The notes below the pieces were generated by a model. That model did not search any database. It worked only from the letters and a program-made list of their open reading frames with translations, and was not told the origin of the DNA. From Bacteroidetes bacterium 47-18 (lineage in GTDB: Bacteria; Bacteroidota; Bacteroidia; Chitinophagales; Chitinophagaceae), in contig MKSF01000014.1 in the NCBI GenBank assembly GCA_001897155.1, positions 62,001-126,000 on the forward strand: a stretch of DNA of 64,000 nt, written 5' to 3'. Both the position numbers and the translations under genes were made by a program. Each line of letters starts with the position of its first letter. Position 1 is the first letter of the stretch. Shown in pieces: positions 24,457-33,609 of the stretch.

Positions 24457-25212
24457 ATGGCATGCAGCACGACCAGGGTGGTAAAAATGGGCATTGATTA
24501 CGGAGAGGTGCAGCTCCTTTCCACCGCGGGTATAGCGCCGCATAATGCAGCTATGCTGCAGGATAAGAATATCCGCCTGGAAACGATCGAGATGACGGCG
24601 GCGGTTCCCCTGGTCAATAATTACCTGGTGCAGCTGGTACACCAGCGTGCCGCATTACCGCTCCTGGCGGTGTTTACCAGTCCTGATGCGGTACGTGCCG
24701 TTGCGAATATACTGAACGGGCAGGCTGTGCCCTGGCAGATCGCCACCCTGGATAAGACCACGCACTACGCGGTACAGGATGCCTTTCCTGACAATGATAG
24801 GCTCCTGGTGGCGCCAGCGGAAGCGGAACTGGTGCAGGGACTGGAGCAGGCAGCGGTCCCGGACGGCGGTATTGTCTATTACTGCGGTAATAAGTACTCG
24901 GACAGGGTACCCGCCTTATGCAGGGAGAAGGGTATCAGCCTGGAGGAAGTAATGGTTTATCAGGTATTGATAAAAGCGGCGCCTGTGACAGGCTATTACA
25001 ACGGGATACTTTTTTTAAATGAAAGCGCTGTGGACAGCTTTTTTGTCTTCAATGAATTCCCCAATAATACGGTAGCTTTTTGCCTTACGGAGCGTATCGC
25101 TGCGGTGCTGAGCAGCAGGCTCAGCCAGCCGGCAGTAATTGTTCAGGCAGCAGAACCTACAGAAGCGTCGCTGCTGGAAAGCGTGCTGGCATATTACGAC
25201 AGGATAGGGTAG
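24457..25212 (+). CDS. hemD: uroporphyrinogen-III synthase
   Basis: A 251-residue protein with the two-domain HemD layout. The text VFTSPDAVRAVANIL in the first lobe and IVYYCGNKYSDRVPALCREKGISLEEVMVYQVLIKAAPV, GILFLNESAVDSFF and VAFCLTERIAAVL in the second match HemD; the family is poorly conserved, so these fold-level motifs are the main evidence. It closes and inverts the D ring of hydroxymethylbilane to make uroporphyrinogen III for haem. A second in-frame ATG ten codons in (MGIDYGEV) is a possible alternative start, but the promoter 30 nt upstream of 24457 fits the first. No other hem gene is adjacent. The gene ends at a strong terminator. Confidence 0.85.
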   Translation: MACSTTRVVKMGIDYGEVQLLSTAGIAPHNAAMLQDKNIRLETIEMTAAVPLVNNYLVQLVHQRAALPLLAVFTSPDAVRAVANILNGQAVPWQIATLDKTTHYAVQDAFPDNDRLLVAPAEAELVQGLEQAAVPDGGIVYYCGNKYSDRVPALCREKGISLEEVMVYQVLIKAAPVTGYYNGILFLNESAVDSFFVFNEFPNNTVAFCLTERIAAVLSSRLSQPAVIVQAAEPTEASLLESVLAYYDRIG

Positions 25213-25233
25213 CGCTGTTGGCATATGATATAA

Positions 25234-25270
25234 AAAACCGGTAAAGGCCTGAGGGTCCTTACCGGTTTTT
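25234..25270 (+). terminator. intrinsic terminator, usable on both strands
   Basis: AAAACCGGTAAAGG (from 25234) pairs with CCTTACCGGTTTT (to 25270) with one unpaired A; T run on the plus strand and T-rich on the minus strand. It serves hemD and the convergent T9SS gene at 25300. Confidence 0.8.
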
Positions 25271-25299
25271 ATTATAAAGGCAGCAGCCGTAAAAGCATA

Positions 25300-26445
25300 T
25301 TATTCCTTCACGAACTTCAGCACACCGACTGTTTTTTCCTTATCATTTTTGAAAAGCGCGGTGTAAGTGCCTGTATTCAGGGTGCCTACACGGATCTGTC
25401 CGCCGGTAACGGGCATTCTGCCGATCATCCGTCCGCTGATGCTGTAGATCTCCGCATACAGCGGCTGGCTCCGGTCCGTTTCGATGTTCAGAACATCACT
25501 GGCGGGATTAGGATAGGCGCGGATGGTATTATAGGTTATCTTGCCGATAGCGGTTGTGGTATCTTCATCATAATGCCAGGAGTTGACAAACTGGATATGT
25601 TCCGCAACATCGCCGGTGCTGTTCAGGCTGAATACGCCTGCAAAAGTGTTGAAATCTTTGGCTACCAATTGTATCATATTTTCGTGTGTGACCATGCCCT
25701 GGCTTAAGCCGGTGCCGGTAAGCAGGGCTGCAGGTACAGGCATGCCTCCTATGAATACGGAATCGGTGATCCTGCTGGAGGATTTAAGCAATAATGCCTC
25801 TACGGTATCTTTGCTCACCGGTAAGATCACAGAGCCCCAGCCTGTAACCTCGTGCGTGGTTTCACGGGTCCTTTTGAGGTAGCCCGGCTCATTTACCATG
25901 CCGCCTGCCTGGTAGGTAAGCGTGAAATTGATGATCTCGGTGCCGGTGCCTGTTTCATTGGTGCCGGAGGTCAGATCGAAAGGTACAAGGGCCTTGTAGC
26001 CGTTCACCTCTACATCCTGCTCGGGTATCTTCAGGGTATCGTTGGGATTGGCCAGCTCAAACCAGTGATATGGTATGTGATAGCCTTCATTGAGAAACCC
26101 GCTGGCCGCCTGGGTAAAGTACTGGGTCTGGTCCTGCAGTTCAAACTCCCCGAATTGACTGGACATGAGCGGCATCATAGCGGTGGAACTTGTAAAAGGC
26201 GGGTTCTGGTCGGAGGCGGCAAATGAGAATTCGGCTGAGTCCACGGGAACGAGATTGCCGTAATCCCACCACTGGTCATTACCTGCTGAAGGCAGGGAAA
26301 CGCCGCTTGTATCCACATCAATGGTGTATATAATGTCCGTGTCCACACCGAATTTGAGATCGTTGCCGGTCACTGTTATCTGTGCCTGGGAAGCGGTGGC
26401 GCCCAATAAACATGTCATGAATACCGGTAAAATTCTTTTTGTCAT
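25300..26445 (-). CDS. T9SS-secreted protein of unknown function
   Basis: A 381-residue protein with a Sec signal (MTKRILPVFMTCLLGATASQAQ) and a C-terminal type A T9SS sorting domain: the hallmark IRAYPNPASDVLNIET, then YAEIYSISGRMIGRMPV, then LNTGTYTALF and a closing LKFVKE. The middle, from ITVTGNDLKFGVDTD to about residue 290, is rich in beta-strand patterns and polar residues and I do not recognise it; there is no glycosidase or protease motif. It would be exported by Sec and then T9SS to the surface. Convergent with hemD; the minus-strand promoter is not obvious. Confidence 0.85.
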   Translation of the reverse strand: MTKRILPVFMTCLLGATASQAQITVTGNDLKFGVDTDIIYTIDVDTSGVSLPSAGNDQWWDYGNLVPVDSAEFSFAASDQNPPFTSSTAMMPLMSSQFGEFELQDQTQYFTQAASGFLNEGYHIPYHWFELANPNDTLKIPEQDVEVNGYKALVPFDLTSGTNETGTGTEIINFTLTYQAGGMVNEPGYLKRTRETTHEVTGWGSVILPVSKDTVEALLLKSSSRITDSVFIGGMPVPAALLTGTGLSQGMVTHENMIQLVAKDFNTFAGVFSLNSTGDVAEHIQFVNSWHYDEDTTTAIGKITYNTIRAYPNPASDVLNIETDRSQPLYAEIYSISGRMIGRMPVTGGQIRVGTLNTGTYTALFKNDKEKTVGVLKFVKE

Positions 26446-26599
26446 AATCTGTTATTTTTTTATGTTCTATACCTCTTAACGAAAGACGCCCGTAAATATT
26501 ATGGCTGTTATATTATTATTAACAATGCCAGGCAGGTTTCCCGTGACTTTTGGCTTTTCAATGGCCTGAAATGAATATTATCGTAAATTGCACGCTGTT

Positions 26600-27601
26600 A
26601 TGCAGAAAGAAATAGTAGTAAGCGGTATCCGTTCTACCGGATTTTTACATTTAGGGAATTATTTTGGGGCCATGCGCAATTATGTGCGTATGCAGGAGGA
26701 TTATGAGTGTTATTTTTTTGTGGCAGACTATCATTCCCTTACCACGCATCCCGATCCTAAGGATCTCAGGAACAATGTGTACCGGGTGCTGGCGGAAAAT
26801 ATCGCCTGCGGCCTGGATCATACCAAAGTGGCCCTGTATGCCCAGAGCGATGTTCCGGAGATACCGGAGCTGTACCTGATGATGAATATGCTTGCTTACA
26901 AGGGTGAGCTGGAGAAAGTGCCCACCTTCAAGGAAAAGGTGCGCCAGCATCCTGATAATGTGAATGCAGGCCTGCTGACCTACCCGGTGCTGATGGCCGC
27001 GGATATCCTTGTGCACCGCGCCGTTAAGGTACCCGTGGGAAAGGACCAGGAGCAGCACCTGGAAATGGCCAGGAACTTTGCGCAGCGCTTCAATCACCGT
27101 TACCAGGTGGAATTGTTCCCCGAGCCGCATGCTTTCAATTTCGGTGCGGGCGGCGCCAAGATCATGAGCCTGGACGGTAACGGTAAAATGAGCAAGTCTG
27201 AGAATGCCAATGCCACTATATACCTGAATGATGATGACGATACGATCCGTAAAAAGATCATGAAAGCTAAGACCGACAGCGGTCCCGAAGCCCCCGGCAG
27301 CGAAATGCCGGATTATATTGCCAATCTTTTTCAATTGATGCAACTGGTATCCCGGGAGGACGTCTATAATGATTTCCTGGGGCATTTCAACAACTGTACG
27401 ATCCGCTACGGCGACTTCAAAAAGCAACTGGCGGAGGATATGGTGCAATTCATCAACCCGATCCGGACCAAGGCGCTGGAGCTTACCAATGACCCTGCAC
27501 GGCTTCAGAAGATTCTCAGGGAAGGTGCGCAAAAGGCACGCGAAAGTGCTTCCCGTACGCTTACGGAAGCAAGAAAAGCCATAGGATTGCATTACTATTA
27601 A
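26600..27601 (+). CDS. trpS: tryptophanyl-tRNA synthetase
   Basis: A 333-residue class I aminoacyl-tRNA synthetase. ATG at 26600 is preferred over an upstream in-frame TTG. Motifs: GIRSTGFLHLGNYFGAMRN, where HLGN is the HIGH motif (about residues 16-19), the tryptophan-binding region with VADYHSLTTHPDP, and GNGKMSKSENAN (KMSKS, about 198-202). It charges tRNA-Trp with tryptophan and is essential. Monocistronic; followed by a long AT-rich hairpin that probably ends its transcript. Confidence 0.95.
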   Translation: MQKEIVVSGIRSTGFLHLGNYFGAMRNYVRMQEDYECYFFVADYHSLTTHPDPKDLRNNVYRVLAENIACGLDHTKVALYAQSDVPEIPELYLMMNMLAYKGELEKVPTFKEKVRQHPDNVNAGLLTYPVLMAADILVHRAVKVPVGKDQEQHLEMARNFAQRFNHRYQVELFPEPHAFNFGAGGAKIMSLDGNGKMSKSENANATIYLNDDDDTIRKKIMKAKTDSGPEAPGSEMPDYIANLFQLMQLVSREDVYNDFLGHFNNCTIRYGDFKKQLAEDMVQFINPIRTKALELTNDPARLQKILREGAQKARESASRTLTEARKAIGLHYY

Positions 27602-27622
27602 AACATAATCCTGTAATTTTAC

Positions 27623-27669
27623 ACCAAATGGTCATTATTATCGTTCTATAATAATGACTATTTGGTTTT
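27623..27669 (+). terminator. long AT-rich perfect hairpin after trpS, probable terminator
   Basis: A 19-bp stem (27623-27641 with 27648-27666, one G-U pair) around the loop CGTTCT, followed by TTTA. It is far more AT-rich than other terminators here. Because it ends 17 nt before the TTG start of the vWA gene, it could instead be a leader structure controlling that gene. Confidence 0.6.
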
Positions 27670-27685
27670 ATAAATATTCTCGGCT

Positions 27686-29530
27686 TTGAAACTATATAGC
27701 TATATCTCCTTTATCGTATCCATCCTGTTCTTTACGGCATCGCAAGGGTACACGCAGCCGCTGGCGCCTGCCCGGGACCAGAAGCCCGCCAGGATATTAT
27801 ACCTGGTGGACGTCAGCAGCAGCATGATGTATAACTGGCAGGGTACGGAAACACGTATGAAAACCGTGGGCCGCCTGCTGAACGACATCACGGACAGCCT
27901 GCTGTCCTATAATGACCGGATAGAATTCGGTCTGCGCCTGATAGGCTCGCAATATCCCGCGCAGCGAAAGGTATGTACGGATACCCGCCTGGAAGTGCCT
28001 TTCGGCACTGTCAATGCCACTGAGATCATTAAAGGCAAGGTCAGCAACCTGAAGCCTTACGGCTTTACGCCCATCGCCTATGCCCTGCAGCAGGCGGCCC
28101 TGTATGATTTTGTGAACAGCCAGGATTATAACTACAGCATCATTCTCATTACAGACGGTGGAGAAAGCTGTAACGGCGATATCTGCGCCACCATGAAGGA
28201 AATGGTGGACAAAAAGATCAGCTTCAAGCCCTATATCCTGTCGCTCGTAAAAGACAGTCTGCTGTCCGGTCAGTATGCCTGTATGGGTACGTATATCAAT
28301 GTGCTGGAGCCCGGTGATTTCAATATAGCCATCCAGAAGATCATTAATGAGAATAAGACCAAGCTGCATATTCCTGAAACACGTCCGCAGGAAAAGAAGC
28401 CCATAGTGGTGAAAACGGATCCTCCGCCAACCCCTGTTGTCAGGCCCAGGGTGGATACCCCGGCAAGCAGGCCGGTTGCCAGGCAGGAGACACCCGTAGC
28501 GGTAAAGCCGGACACGCCTGACAGGGTGCAGGCCCCGGTTGTGGAAATGAAGGAAATGTACAGGCTGCCGTTCAGGCGGACGCCTAGAAAATATACCATT
28601 ATACTGGCGGAGAATGCGCTTCCCAGGCCCAGGCTGGTATTTTTGAAAATGAATTTCCCGGCTCCTCCCGAAGAGCAGCCGGTGGCCAGCCGCCCCGTAA
28701 CGCCGAAGGATGCCGCGACCTCCAGGCCGACCCCTGTTTCCAGCGTTAAGATAGTGGAAACGCCGCCGCAGGAAATGACCGTGACCAATGAGCTGACGCC
28801 TGCCGAAAAGACGCAGCTCCGGGTGCAGATCGTGACCCGGCAGGGAAAGCCTATATATGCGGAGCCGCTGATGACCATTACCAATGCCAGGACCAAGACC
28901 AAAAGGCAGGAGAGAAGGCTGGTGACCGCCGGCTCCAAAGCTATAAAGCCTATTGACATTGAAGCGGGCAGCTATACCCTGCAGATCGGTAATTCAAAAG
29001 ATTATACACATGAATTCACCATCGCGCCCAACCAGATGAATACGGTGACCATCGTGGTGAACCCTTCTTCGCTGGCTTTCCAGTATGAGCCTACCAGCAC
29101 CCGCCCGGTCAAGGAATACCGTGCCCTGGTCAGCGACAGGTTCTCCCAGCAAAGGAGCGTAACCGAGCAGCCATGTGATACCAAATTGTTCTATGAGCCG
29201 GCTTCTTACCACGTGGAAGTGAATACCATGCCTCCTACCATGTACTTCCTGGACCTGGAGATGGGAGTGACCAAGGTGATCACGATACCGGAAAACGGTA
29301 CGCTCAAGATCACCAACAGCGCGGCGATAGGAAGGGTAGAGCTCTACTACCAGTTGGGGGATGCCTATAAATTTTTCCATTATATGGTGATTAACGGCAA
29401 TCCTGCCAGCCAGGAGCTGGGACTGCTGCCCGGCGCCTACCAGGTACGGTATATCAAGCCCGGCAGCACGCAGCAGGTGGTTGTGCCTTTCCGGATCATC
29501 AGCCTGAGAAATACCCCATTAGAGCTATAG
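27686..29530 (+). CDS. secreted von Willebrand factor A domain protein with Pro-rich linker
   Basis: A 614-residue exported protein. TTG at 27686 is used as start: it heads a good Sec signal (MKLYSYISFIVSILFFTASQGYTQ), and the next ATG would remove it and the MIDAS. The vWA domain (about residues 36-225) has the MIDAS DVSSSM (Asp-42, Ser-44, Ser-46), IILITDGGESC and LSLVKDS. A long disordered stretch follows (about 230-380), Pro/Arg/Thr-rich. The C-terminal region (about 380-614) has several beta-rich segments with no match I know. It would bind a protein or matrix in a metal-dependent way in the periplasm or on the surface. It is 3 nt upstream of a histidine kinase gene, suggesting a sensory module. 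No secretion-sorting domain is seen. Confidence 0.75.
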   Translation: MKLYSYISFIVSILFFTASQGYTQPLAPARDQKPARILYLVDVSSSMMYNWQGTETRMKTVGRLLNDITDSLLSYNDRIEFGLRLIGSQYPAQRKVCTDTRLEVPFGTVNATEIIKGKVSNLKPYGFTPIAYALQQAALYDFVNSQDYNYSIILITDGGESCNGDICATMKEMVDKKISFKPYILSLVKDSLLSGQYACMGTYINVLEPGDFNIAIQKIINENKTKLHIPETRPQEKKPIVVKTDPPPTPVVRPRVDTPASRPVARQETPVAVKPDTPDRVQAPVVEMKEMYRLPFRRTPRKYTIILAENALPRPRLVFLKMNFPAPPEEQPVASRPVTPKDAATSRPTPVSSVKIVETPPQEMTVTNELTPAEKTQLRVQIVTRQGKPIYAEPLMTITNARTKTKRQERRLVTAGSKAIKPIDIEAGSYTLQIGNSKDYTHEFTIAPNQMNTVTIVVNPSSLAFQYEPTSTRPVKEYRALVSDRFSQQRSVTEQPCDTKLFYEPASYHVEVNTMPPTMYFLDLEMGVTKVITIPENGTLKITNSAAIGRVELYYQLGDAYKFFHYMVINGNPASQELGLLPGAYQVRYIKPGSTQQVVVPFRIISLRNTPLEL

Positions 29531-29533
29531 GCC

Positions 29534-30508
29534 ATGAAAGTTACCAAACTGATCTATATATTCCTGCTGATCTATATTATAGCGGCCCTCTTTTTCTGGG
29601 GGCTGAGCCTTCACCAGCAGAATAACCGTATTTATCTTTACGAAAGGACCTCCCTGGCAGAGCACCGCGATACGTTCCGGAGCGAGGATGTGTTTAAGAA
29701 GGAGCAGGATAAGGTCTATGACAGGTTCATCAGCAGGAATACGCAATACCTGGGGGAAGGGCTGTTCTTCTGCCTGGTGATCCTGATCGCCGCCGTCATG
29801 GTGTACCGCTCCATCCAGAACAACTTCCGGCTCAGCGACCGGCAGAATAACTTTATGCTGTCTATCACGCACGAGCTGAAAAGCCCGATAGCGGCCGTAA
29901 AGCTGAACCTGGAGACCATACAGCGCAGGAAGCTGGATGAGGACACGCAGGTGATGCTGATAGAGCGCTGCATCAACGAGACCAACCGGCTGAACGATCT
30001 CTGCAATAACCTGCTGCTGGCCTCCCAGATGGAAAGCAAGCATTTTACCGTTTCTATGGAAGAGGTGGACCTGCATCCCATCCTGGAAGACAGCGTTAAG
30101 ATCTTCATGCAGCGCAGCAGGCACCAGATACATACCGACCTCGATCATGCTATGGTGCAGGCAGACCCCTTCCTGGTCAAGCTGATCATTAATAACCTGC
30201 TGGAAAATGCGGTCAAATATACCCTTCCCGGTACCCGGATCACCGTGACGCTTAAAGAGGAGGACGAACAGGTGATCTTCGCGGTTATAGACGAGGGCGG
30301 CGGTATAGCGGACGAAGAGAAGGAAAAGATCTTCGAGAAATTTTACCGGATAGGCAATGAGAACTCCCGCAAGACCAAAGGCACCGGCCTGGGGCTTTAC
30401 CTGGTATCGCAGATCGTCCATCTCAATAAAGGCAGCATTTCAGTAAGGGACAACCTGCCTTTCGGCTCCATATTTGAAGTGACCTTTCCCAAAGTGTCCC
30501 AGTCCTGA
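29534..30508 (+). CDS. membrane sensor histidine kinase
   Basis: A 324-residue kinase. Two membrane helices (about residues 5-24 and 76-93) flank a short periplasmic domain of about 50 residues with a charged, helical pattern. The HisKA phosphoacceptor is SITHELKSPIAAVK with His-113. The HATPase domain has N-box IINNLLENAVKYT, G1 VIDEGGGI, F-box EKFYR and G2 KGTGLGLYLVSQIV. No HAMP or PAS domain. It starts 3 nt after the vWA gene stop. There is no response regulator next to it: its partner must lie elsewhere. I infer that the vWA protein provides or modulates the signal. It ends 77 nt before the RND operon's regulator, but the operon has its own -7 element. Confidence 0.88.
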   Translation: MKVTKLIYIFLLIYIIAALFFWGLSLHQQNNRIYLYERTSLAEHRDTFRSEDVFKKEQDKVYDRFISRNTQYLGEGLFFCLVILIAAVMVYRSIQNNFRLSDRQNNFMLSITHELKSPIAAVKLNLETIQRRKLDEDTQVMLIERCINETNRLNDLCNNLLLASQMESKHFTVSMEEVDLHPILEDSVKIFMQRSRHQIHTDLDHAMVQADPFLVKLIINNLLENAVKYTLPGTRITVTLKEEDEQVIFAVIDEGGGIADEEKEKIFEKFYRIGNENSRKTKGTGLGLYLVSQIVHLNKGSISVRDNLPFGSIFEVTFPKVSQS

Positions 30509-30572
30509 TCTCCCGTTTCTTTAAATTATAGTTAATTCTTTTGGTTCTTAATATTCAGAACTAAACGAATTA

Positions 30573-30580
30573 TAATTTTG
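30573..30580 (+). promoter_or_regulatory. -7 promoter box of the RND efflux operon
   Basis: TAATTTTG matches TAnnTTTG and ends 5 nt before the ATG at 30586. The transcript would start at or inside that ATG, so either it is leaderless or the second ATG at 30604 (MERYREGIER) is the true start. Confidence 0.5.
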
Positions 30581-30585
30581 CGCCC

Positions 30586-31068
30586 ATGATTGAAATAATA
30601 AACATGGAACGGTATCGTGAAGGGATAGAACGCCTGAGCACCAATTTCAGTGAAAAGGATGGCATGCCGCCCGTATGCGGCAGGATCATCAACTACCTTT
30701 TCCTGAAGCCTGATGCGGAAGCTACCTTTGAGGAGCTGATTACTTATTTCCAGGTAAGTAAAAGTGCAGTATCCAACGCGCTTAAAATGCTGGAGCAGCG
30801 TGGGGTGGTAATTTCCAAAACACGATACGGGCAGCGCAAGAGATATTTCAGCATTAATGTGAACATTGATGATATTCTTAATGTCATATCGGAGAAGCAT
30901 ATCCAGATGAAAGAATACATCCATGAGATCATGCAGCTCCGGTCGTCGTCTGATACCGAAGTGGATAAGAACCTGCGGAATATTTTGAAGCTGATCAACC
31001 TGATCAATGAAAAATATCCCCAGATCATAGCAGAATTCCGTAACCAGCTTAATAACGAAAAACAATAA
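30586..31068 (+). CDS. GbsR/MarR-family transcriptional regulator
   Basis: A 160-residue winged-helix regulator (154 if the start is the ATG at 30604, which the -7 box at 30573 favours). The helix-turn-helix is ATFEELITYFQVSKSAVSNALKMLEQRGVVISKTRYGQRKRYFSI (about residues 45-90), followed by a long helical dimerisation part ending in LNNEKQ. GbsR-type regulators usually repress a neighbouring transporter. It is directly upstream (16 nt) of the tolC-type gene, so it most likely represses its own efflux operon and is released by a pump substrate. Confidence 0.88.
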   Translation: MIEIINMERYREGIERLSTNFSEKDGMPPVCGRIINYLFLKPDAEATFEELITYFQVSKSAVSNALKMLEQRGVVISKTRYGQRKRYFSINVNIDDILNVISEKHIQMKEYIHEIMQLRSSSDTEVDKNLRNILKLINLINEKYPQIIAEFRNQLNNEKQ

Positions 31069-31084
31069 TTCACACCTCTCATAT

Positions 31085-32458
31085 ATGCAACACAGATACA
31101 AAATATTTCTCTGCATCGGCTTAAGTGCATGGATATATAATAATGTGGCCACGGCACAGGAGCAGACACCGGCAACCGCCCGGAATATTACGCTGAAGGA
31201 AGCCATCAACTACGGTCTTGAACACCATCCCACCGTACGTATTTTCAGGCTCCAGACCCTGCAGGCCAAACAGGTAGCCAAAGAGCAGCTATCCAACTAC
31301 CTGCCCCAGGTGAACCTGTCTTCCACACTCGATTATAATATCGAATTACAGAAAACGGTCATTCCCGAAGGGACCTTCGGGCCGGGAACTCCCAAGCAGA
31401 TCGTAGCGTTCGGGCAGAAGTACAATGCCTCGCTGGCAGGACAGGCGGATCAGCAGATCTTCAATATGTCGCTGATCAGCGGTCTGCAGGCCAACAAGCC
31501 TAACAACGAGCTGGCCCGTCTTTCCGAAGAAGAGAACAGGCAGGAGATCATCTATAATATCAGCAATGCCTATTTCCAGATCATCACGATCAAAAAGCAG
31601 CTGGACCTGCTGTATGCCAATAAGGAACGTTTTGAAAAGATCATGCGCGTCACCAGCCTGCAGTCAGACCTGGGCGTGGCTAAAAAAGTGGATGTCAAGC
31701 AGGTGCAGGTAAACCTGAACAATGTTACGACACAGATCACCAACTTGGAAAATAACCTGTCCCTGGCTGAGAACCAGCTGAAGAACCATATGGGGCTTCC
31801 CGTGGATGCCCAGGTAGAAATACAGGATTTTGACACCTGGACAGAAAAGGCGGAAGTGCATTTTCAGCCCCAGCTCTTCAATTACCATAATACGTACAGC
31901 TTCCTGAAGCAGGAGAAGCAGCTTGAATTGCTGTCCATCAACAAGCGCAGGCTGCGGAACGGTATCTTCCCGGTAATTTCCGCATATGCGCAGTATGGTT
32001 ACCTGGGATTCGGCAACAGCCTGGAAAGTGTTTACAACCCGCTGCTGGACTTCTCCAAGGTGGGACTGAAATTATCGTGGTCGCTCTTTACGGGACTGCG
32101 GAGAGATGCTCAGTACAAGCAGGCGTCGCTGGATTATGATATCGCCAGGATCAACCTGTCCTTTAACGAGCAGATCGCCGGGCTGCAGTTCCAGAATGCC
32201 AAGCTGAAGCTGTCCAATGCCAACTCCACGATCAGCCTGAACCGGCAGAATATGGAACTGGCAAGGGAAGTGTTTGATAATACGACCCTGCAGTACAATG
32301 AAGGTGTGGCCTCGCTGGCTGAGCTGCTGAATGCGGAGCTTTCCTTCCGGGAGGCCCAGAACAACTATATCAACGCGCTTGTGGAGTATTACAGGGCGGA
32401 CCTGGACGTGCAGAAAAGCAATAATACACTTACCGAATTCTATAATAACTTAAAATAA
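31085..32458 (+). CDS. TolC-family outer-membrane efflux protein
   Basis: A 457-residue protein with a signal peptide (about residues 1-24, ending VATAQ) and the two-repeat OEP layout. Text such as ITLKEAINYGLEHHPTVRIFRLQTLQAKQV and LSEEENRQEIIYNISNAYFQIITIKKQLDLL, and, in the second half, YDIARINLSFNEQIAGLQFQ and FDNTTLQYNEGVASLAELLNAELSFREAQNNYI, gives long helical hairpins with the characteristic heptad pattern. It forms the trimeric outer-membrane channel of the tripartite pump. Follows the regulator by 16 nt and precedes the adaptor by 31 nt. Confidence 0.93.
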   Translation: MQHRYKIFLCIGLSAWIYNNVATAQEQTPATARNITLKEAINYGLEHHPTVRIFRLQTLQAKQVAKEQLSNYLPQVNLSSTLDYNIELQKTVIPEGTFGPGTPKQIVAFGQKYNASLAGQADQQIFNMSLISGLQANKPNNELARLSEEENRQEIIYNISNAYFQIITIKKQLDLLYANKERFEKIMRVTSLQSDLGVAKKVDVKQVQVNLNNVTTQITNLENNLSLAENQLKNHMGLPVDAQVEIQDFDTWTEKAEVHFQPQLFNYHNTYSFLKQEKQLELLSINKRRLRNGIFPVISAYAQYGYLGFGNSLESVYNPLLDFSKVGLKLSWSLFTGLRRDAQYKQASLDYDIARINLSFNEQIAGLQFQNAKLKLSNANSTISLNRQNMELAREVFDNTTLQYNEGVASLAELLNAELSFREAQNNYINALVEYYRADLDVQKSNNTLTEFYNNLK

Positions 32459-32489
32459 TCCATCAATCACAACGTCAATATAACATATA

Positions 32490-33563
32490 ATGAAAAAGAT
32501 AATTATTGCTATCATACTTATAGTATTAGTTGCATTAATGGGCTGGAGACTCATGTCCAATAAAAAGAAAATAGATGCAGCTAAAGAGTCCGTGACGACC
32601 ACTGACGTGGCAATACCTGTGAATGTGGCCACCGCTGTCTACGAGACAGTAAGCGGTGCGTTGACCAAGACCGGCAAGCTGGTAGCCAATAAGGAGGCAA
32701 GCATTACCGCGCTTACCGGCGGTAAGCTGGTAAGCCTGAACTTTGCGCTGGGCAGCATGGTCAGCCAGGGCGCGGTGCTGGCGCAGGTGGACAGCAGGAC
32801 CTATGAGCTGAACCTGGCGCAGGCTAAATTATCCAGGGATAAGGCGGAACAGGACTTCAACAGGTTCAAACGCCTGCTGGAAGGAGAAGCGACTACAGAA
32901 AGCACTTTCCAGGACGTAAAGCTGAGCTATGAGAACGCCCGCAACCAGATCTCTATCCTGGAAAAGCAGATTGCCGATACCCGTATCAAGGCGCCTATAT
33001 CCGGACAGGTGGTAGCTAAAAATATTGAGAACGGAGAGTTTGTAAGCACCGGTATGTCTATCGGTAAGATCGTGGACCTTTCCCGTCTTAAAGTGAAGGT
33101 AATGGTGAGCGAGGCCGATGTGTATATGTTGAAGCTGAACCAATCCGTAAGCGTTACTACCGATATTTACCCTAATCAGGTCTTTGAAGGTAAGATCACC
33201 TTCATATCCGGGCAGGGCGATGCTGCCTTCAATTATGAGATAGAGATCACGCTGGAGAACAATAAGAAAAACGCCCCGCTGAAAGCAGGGACCTTCGCAT
33301 ATGTCAATTTCAACCAGTCTGCTGACCAGAAAGGTCTTATCATTCCGAGAAGCGCGCTGGTGGAAAGCCTGCAGAACCCTTATGTATATGTGGTAAAAGG
33401 TGATGTGCTTGAAAAACGTACCGTAGTGATCGGGAAAGACCTGGGTAATAAATTGCTGATAGAAAGCGGTATTCAGGAAGGTGAGGAAGTGGTGACCAGC
33501 GGCCTGGTGAATGTAAGGGAAGGGTCTAAGATCAGTCCTATCAGGCCGGAAGCAAAAAAGTAA
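32490..33563 (+). CDS. RND efflux periplasmic adaptor (membrane fusion protein)
   Basis: A 357-residue HlyD/AcrA-type protein. An N-terminal membrane anchor (MKKIIIAIILIVLVALMGWRLMSNKKK) is followed by the lipoyl-half motif GKLVANKEASITALTGGKLVSLNFALGSMVSQGAVLAQVDS, a short coiled-coil hairpin (LNLAQAKLSRDKAEQDFNRFKRLLEGEA..ISILEKQIADTRIKAPISGQVVAKNIENGEFVSTGM), a beta-barrel domain and the membrane-proximal domain GEEVVTSGLVNVREGSKI. It links the RND pump to the TolC-type channel. It lacks a lipobox, so it is anchored by its N-terminal helix. Confidence 0.93.
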   Translation: MKKIIIAIILIVLVALMGWRLMSNKKKIDAAKESVTTTDVAIPVNVATAVYETVSGALTKTGKLVANKEASITALTGGKLVSLNFALGSMVSQGAVLAQVDSRTYELNLAQAKLSRDKAEQDFNRFKRLLEGEATTESTFQDVKLSYENARNQISILEKQIADTRIKAPISGQVVAKNIENGEFVSTGMSIGKIVDLSRLKVKVMVSEADVYMLKLNQSVSVTTDIYPNQVFEGKITFISGQGDAAFNYEIEITLENNKKNAPLKAGTFAYVNFNQSADQKGLIIPRSALVESLQNPYVYVVKGDVLEKRTVVIGKDLGNKLLIESGIQEGEEVVTSGLVNVREGSKISPIRPEAKK

Positions 33564-33609
33564 GCGTAATAATCAGTAATCACATTCCAGGAATTCTTAA
33601 AAAACAACA

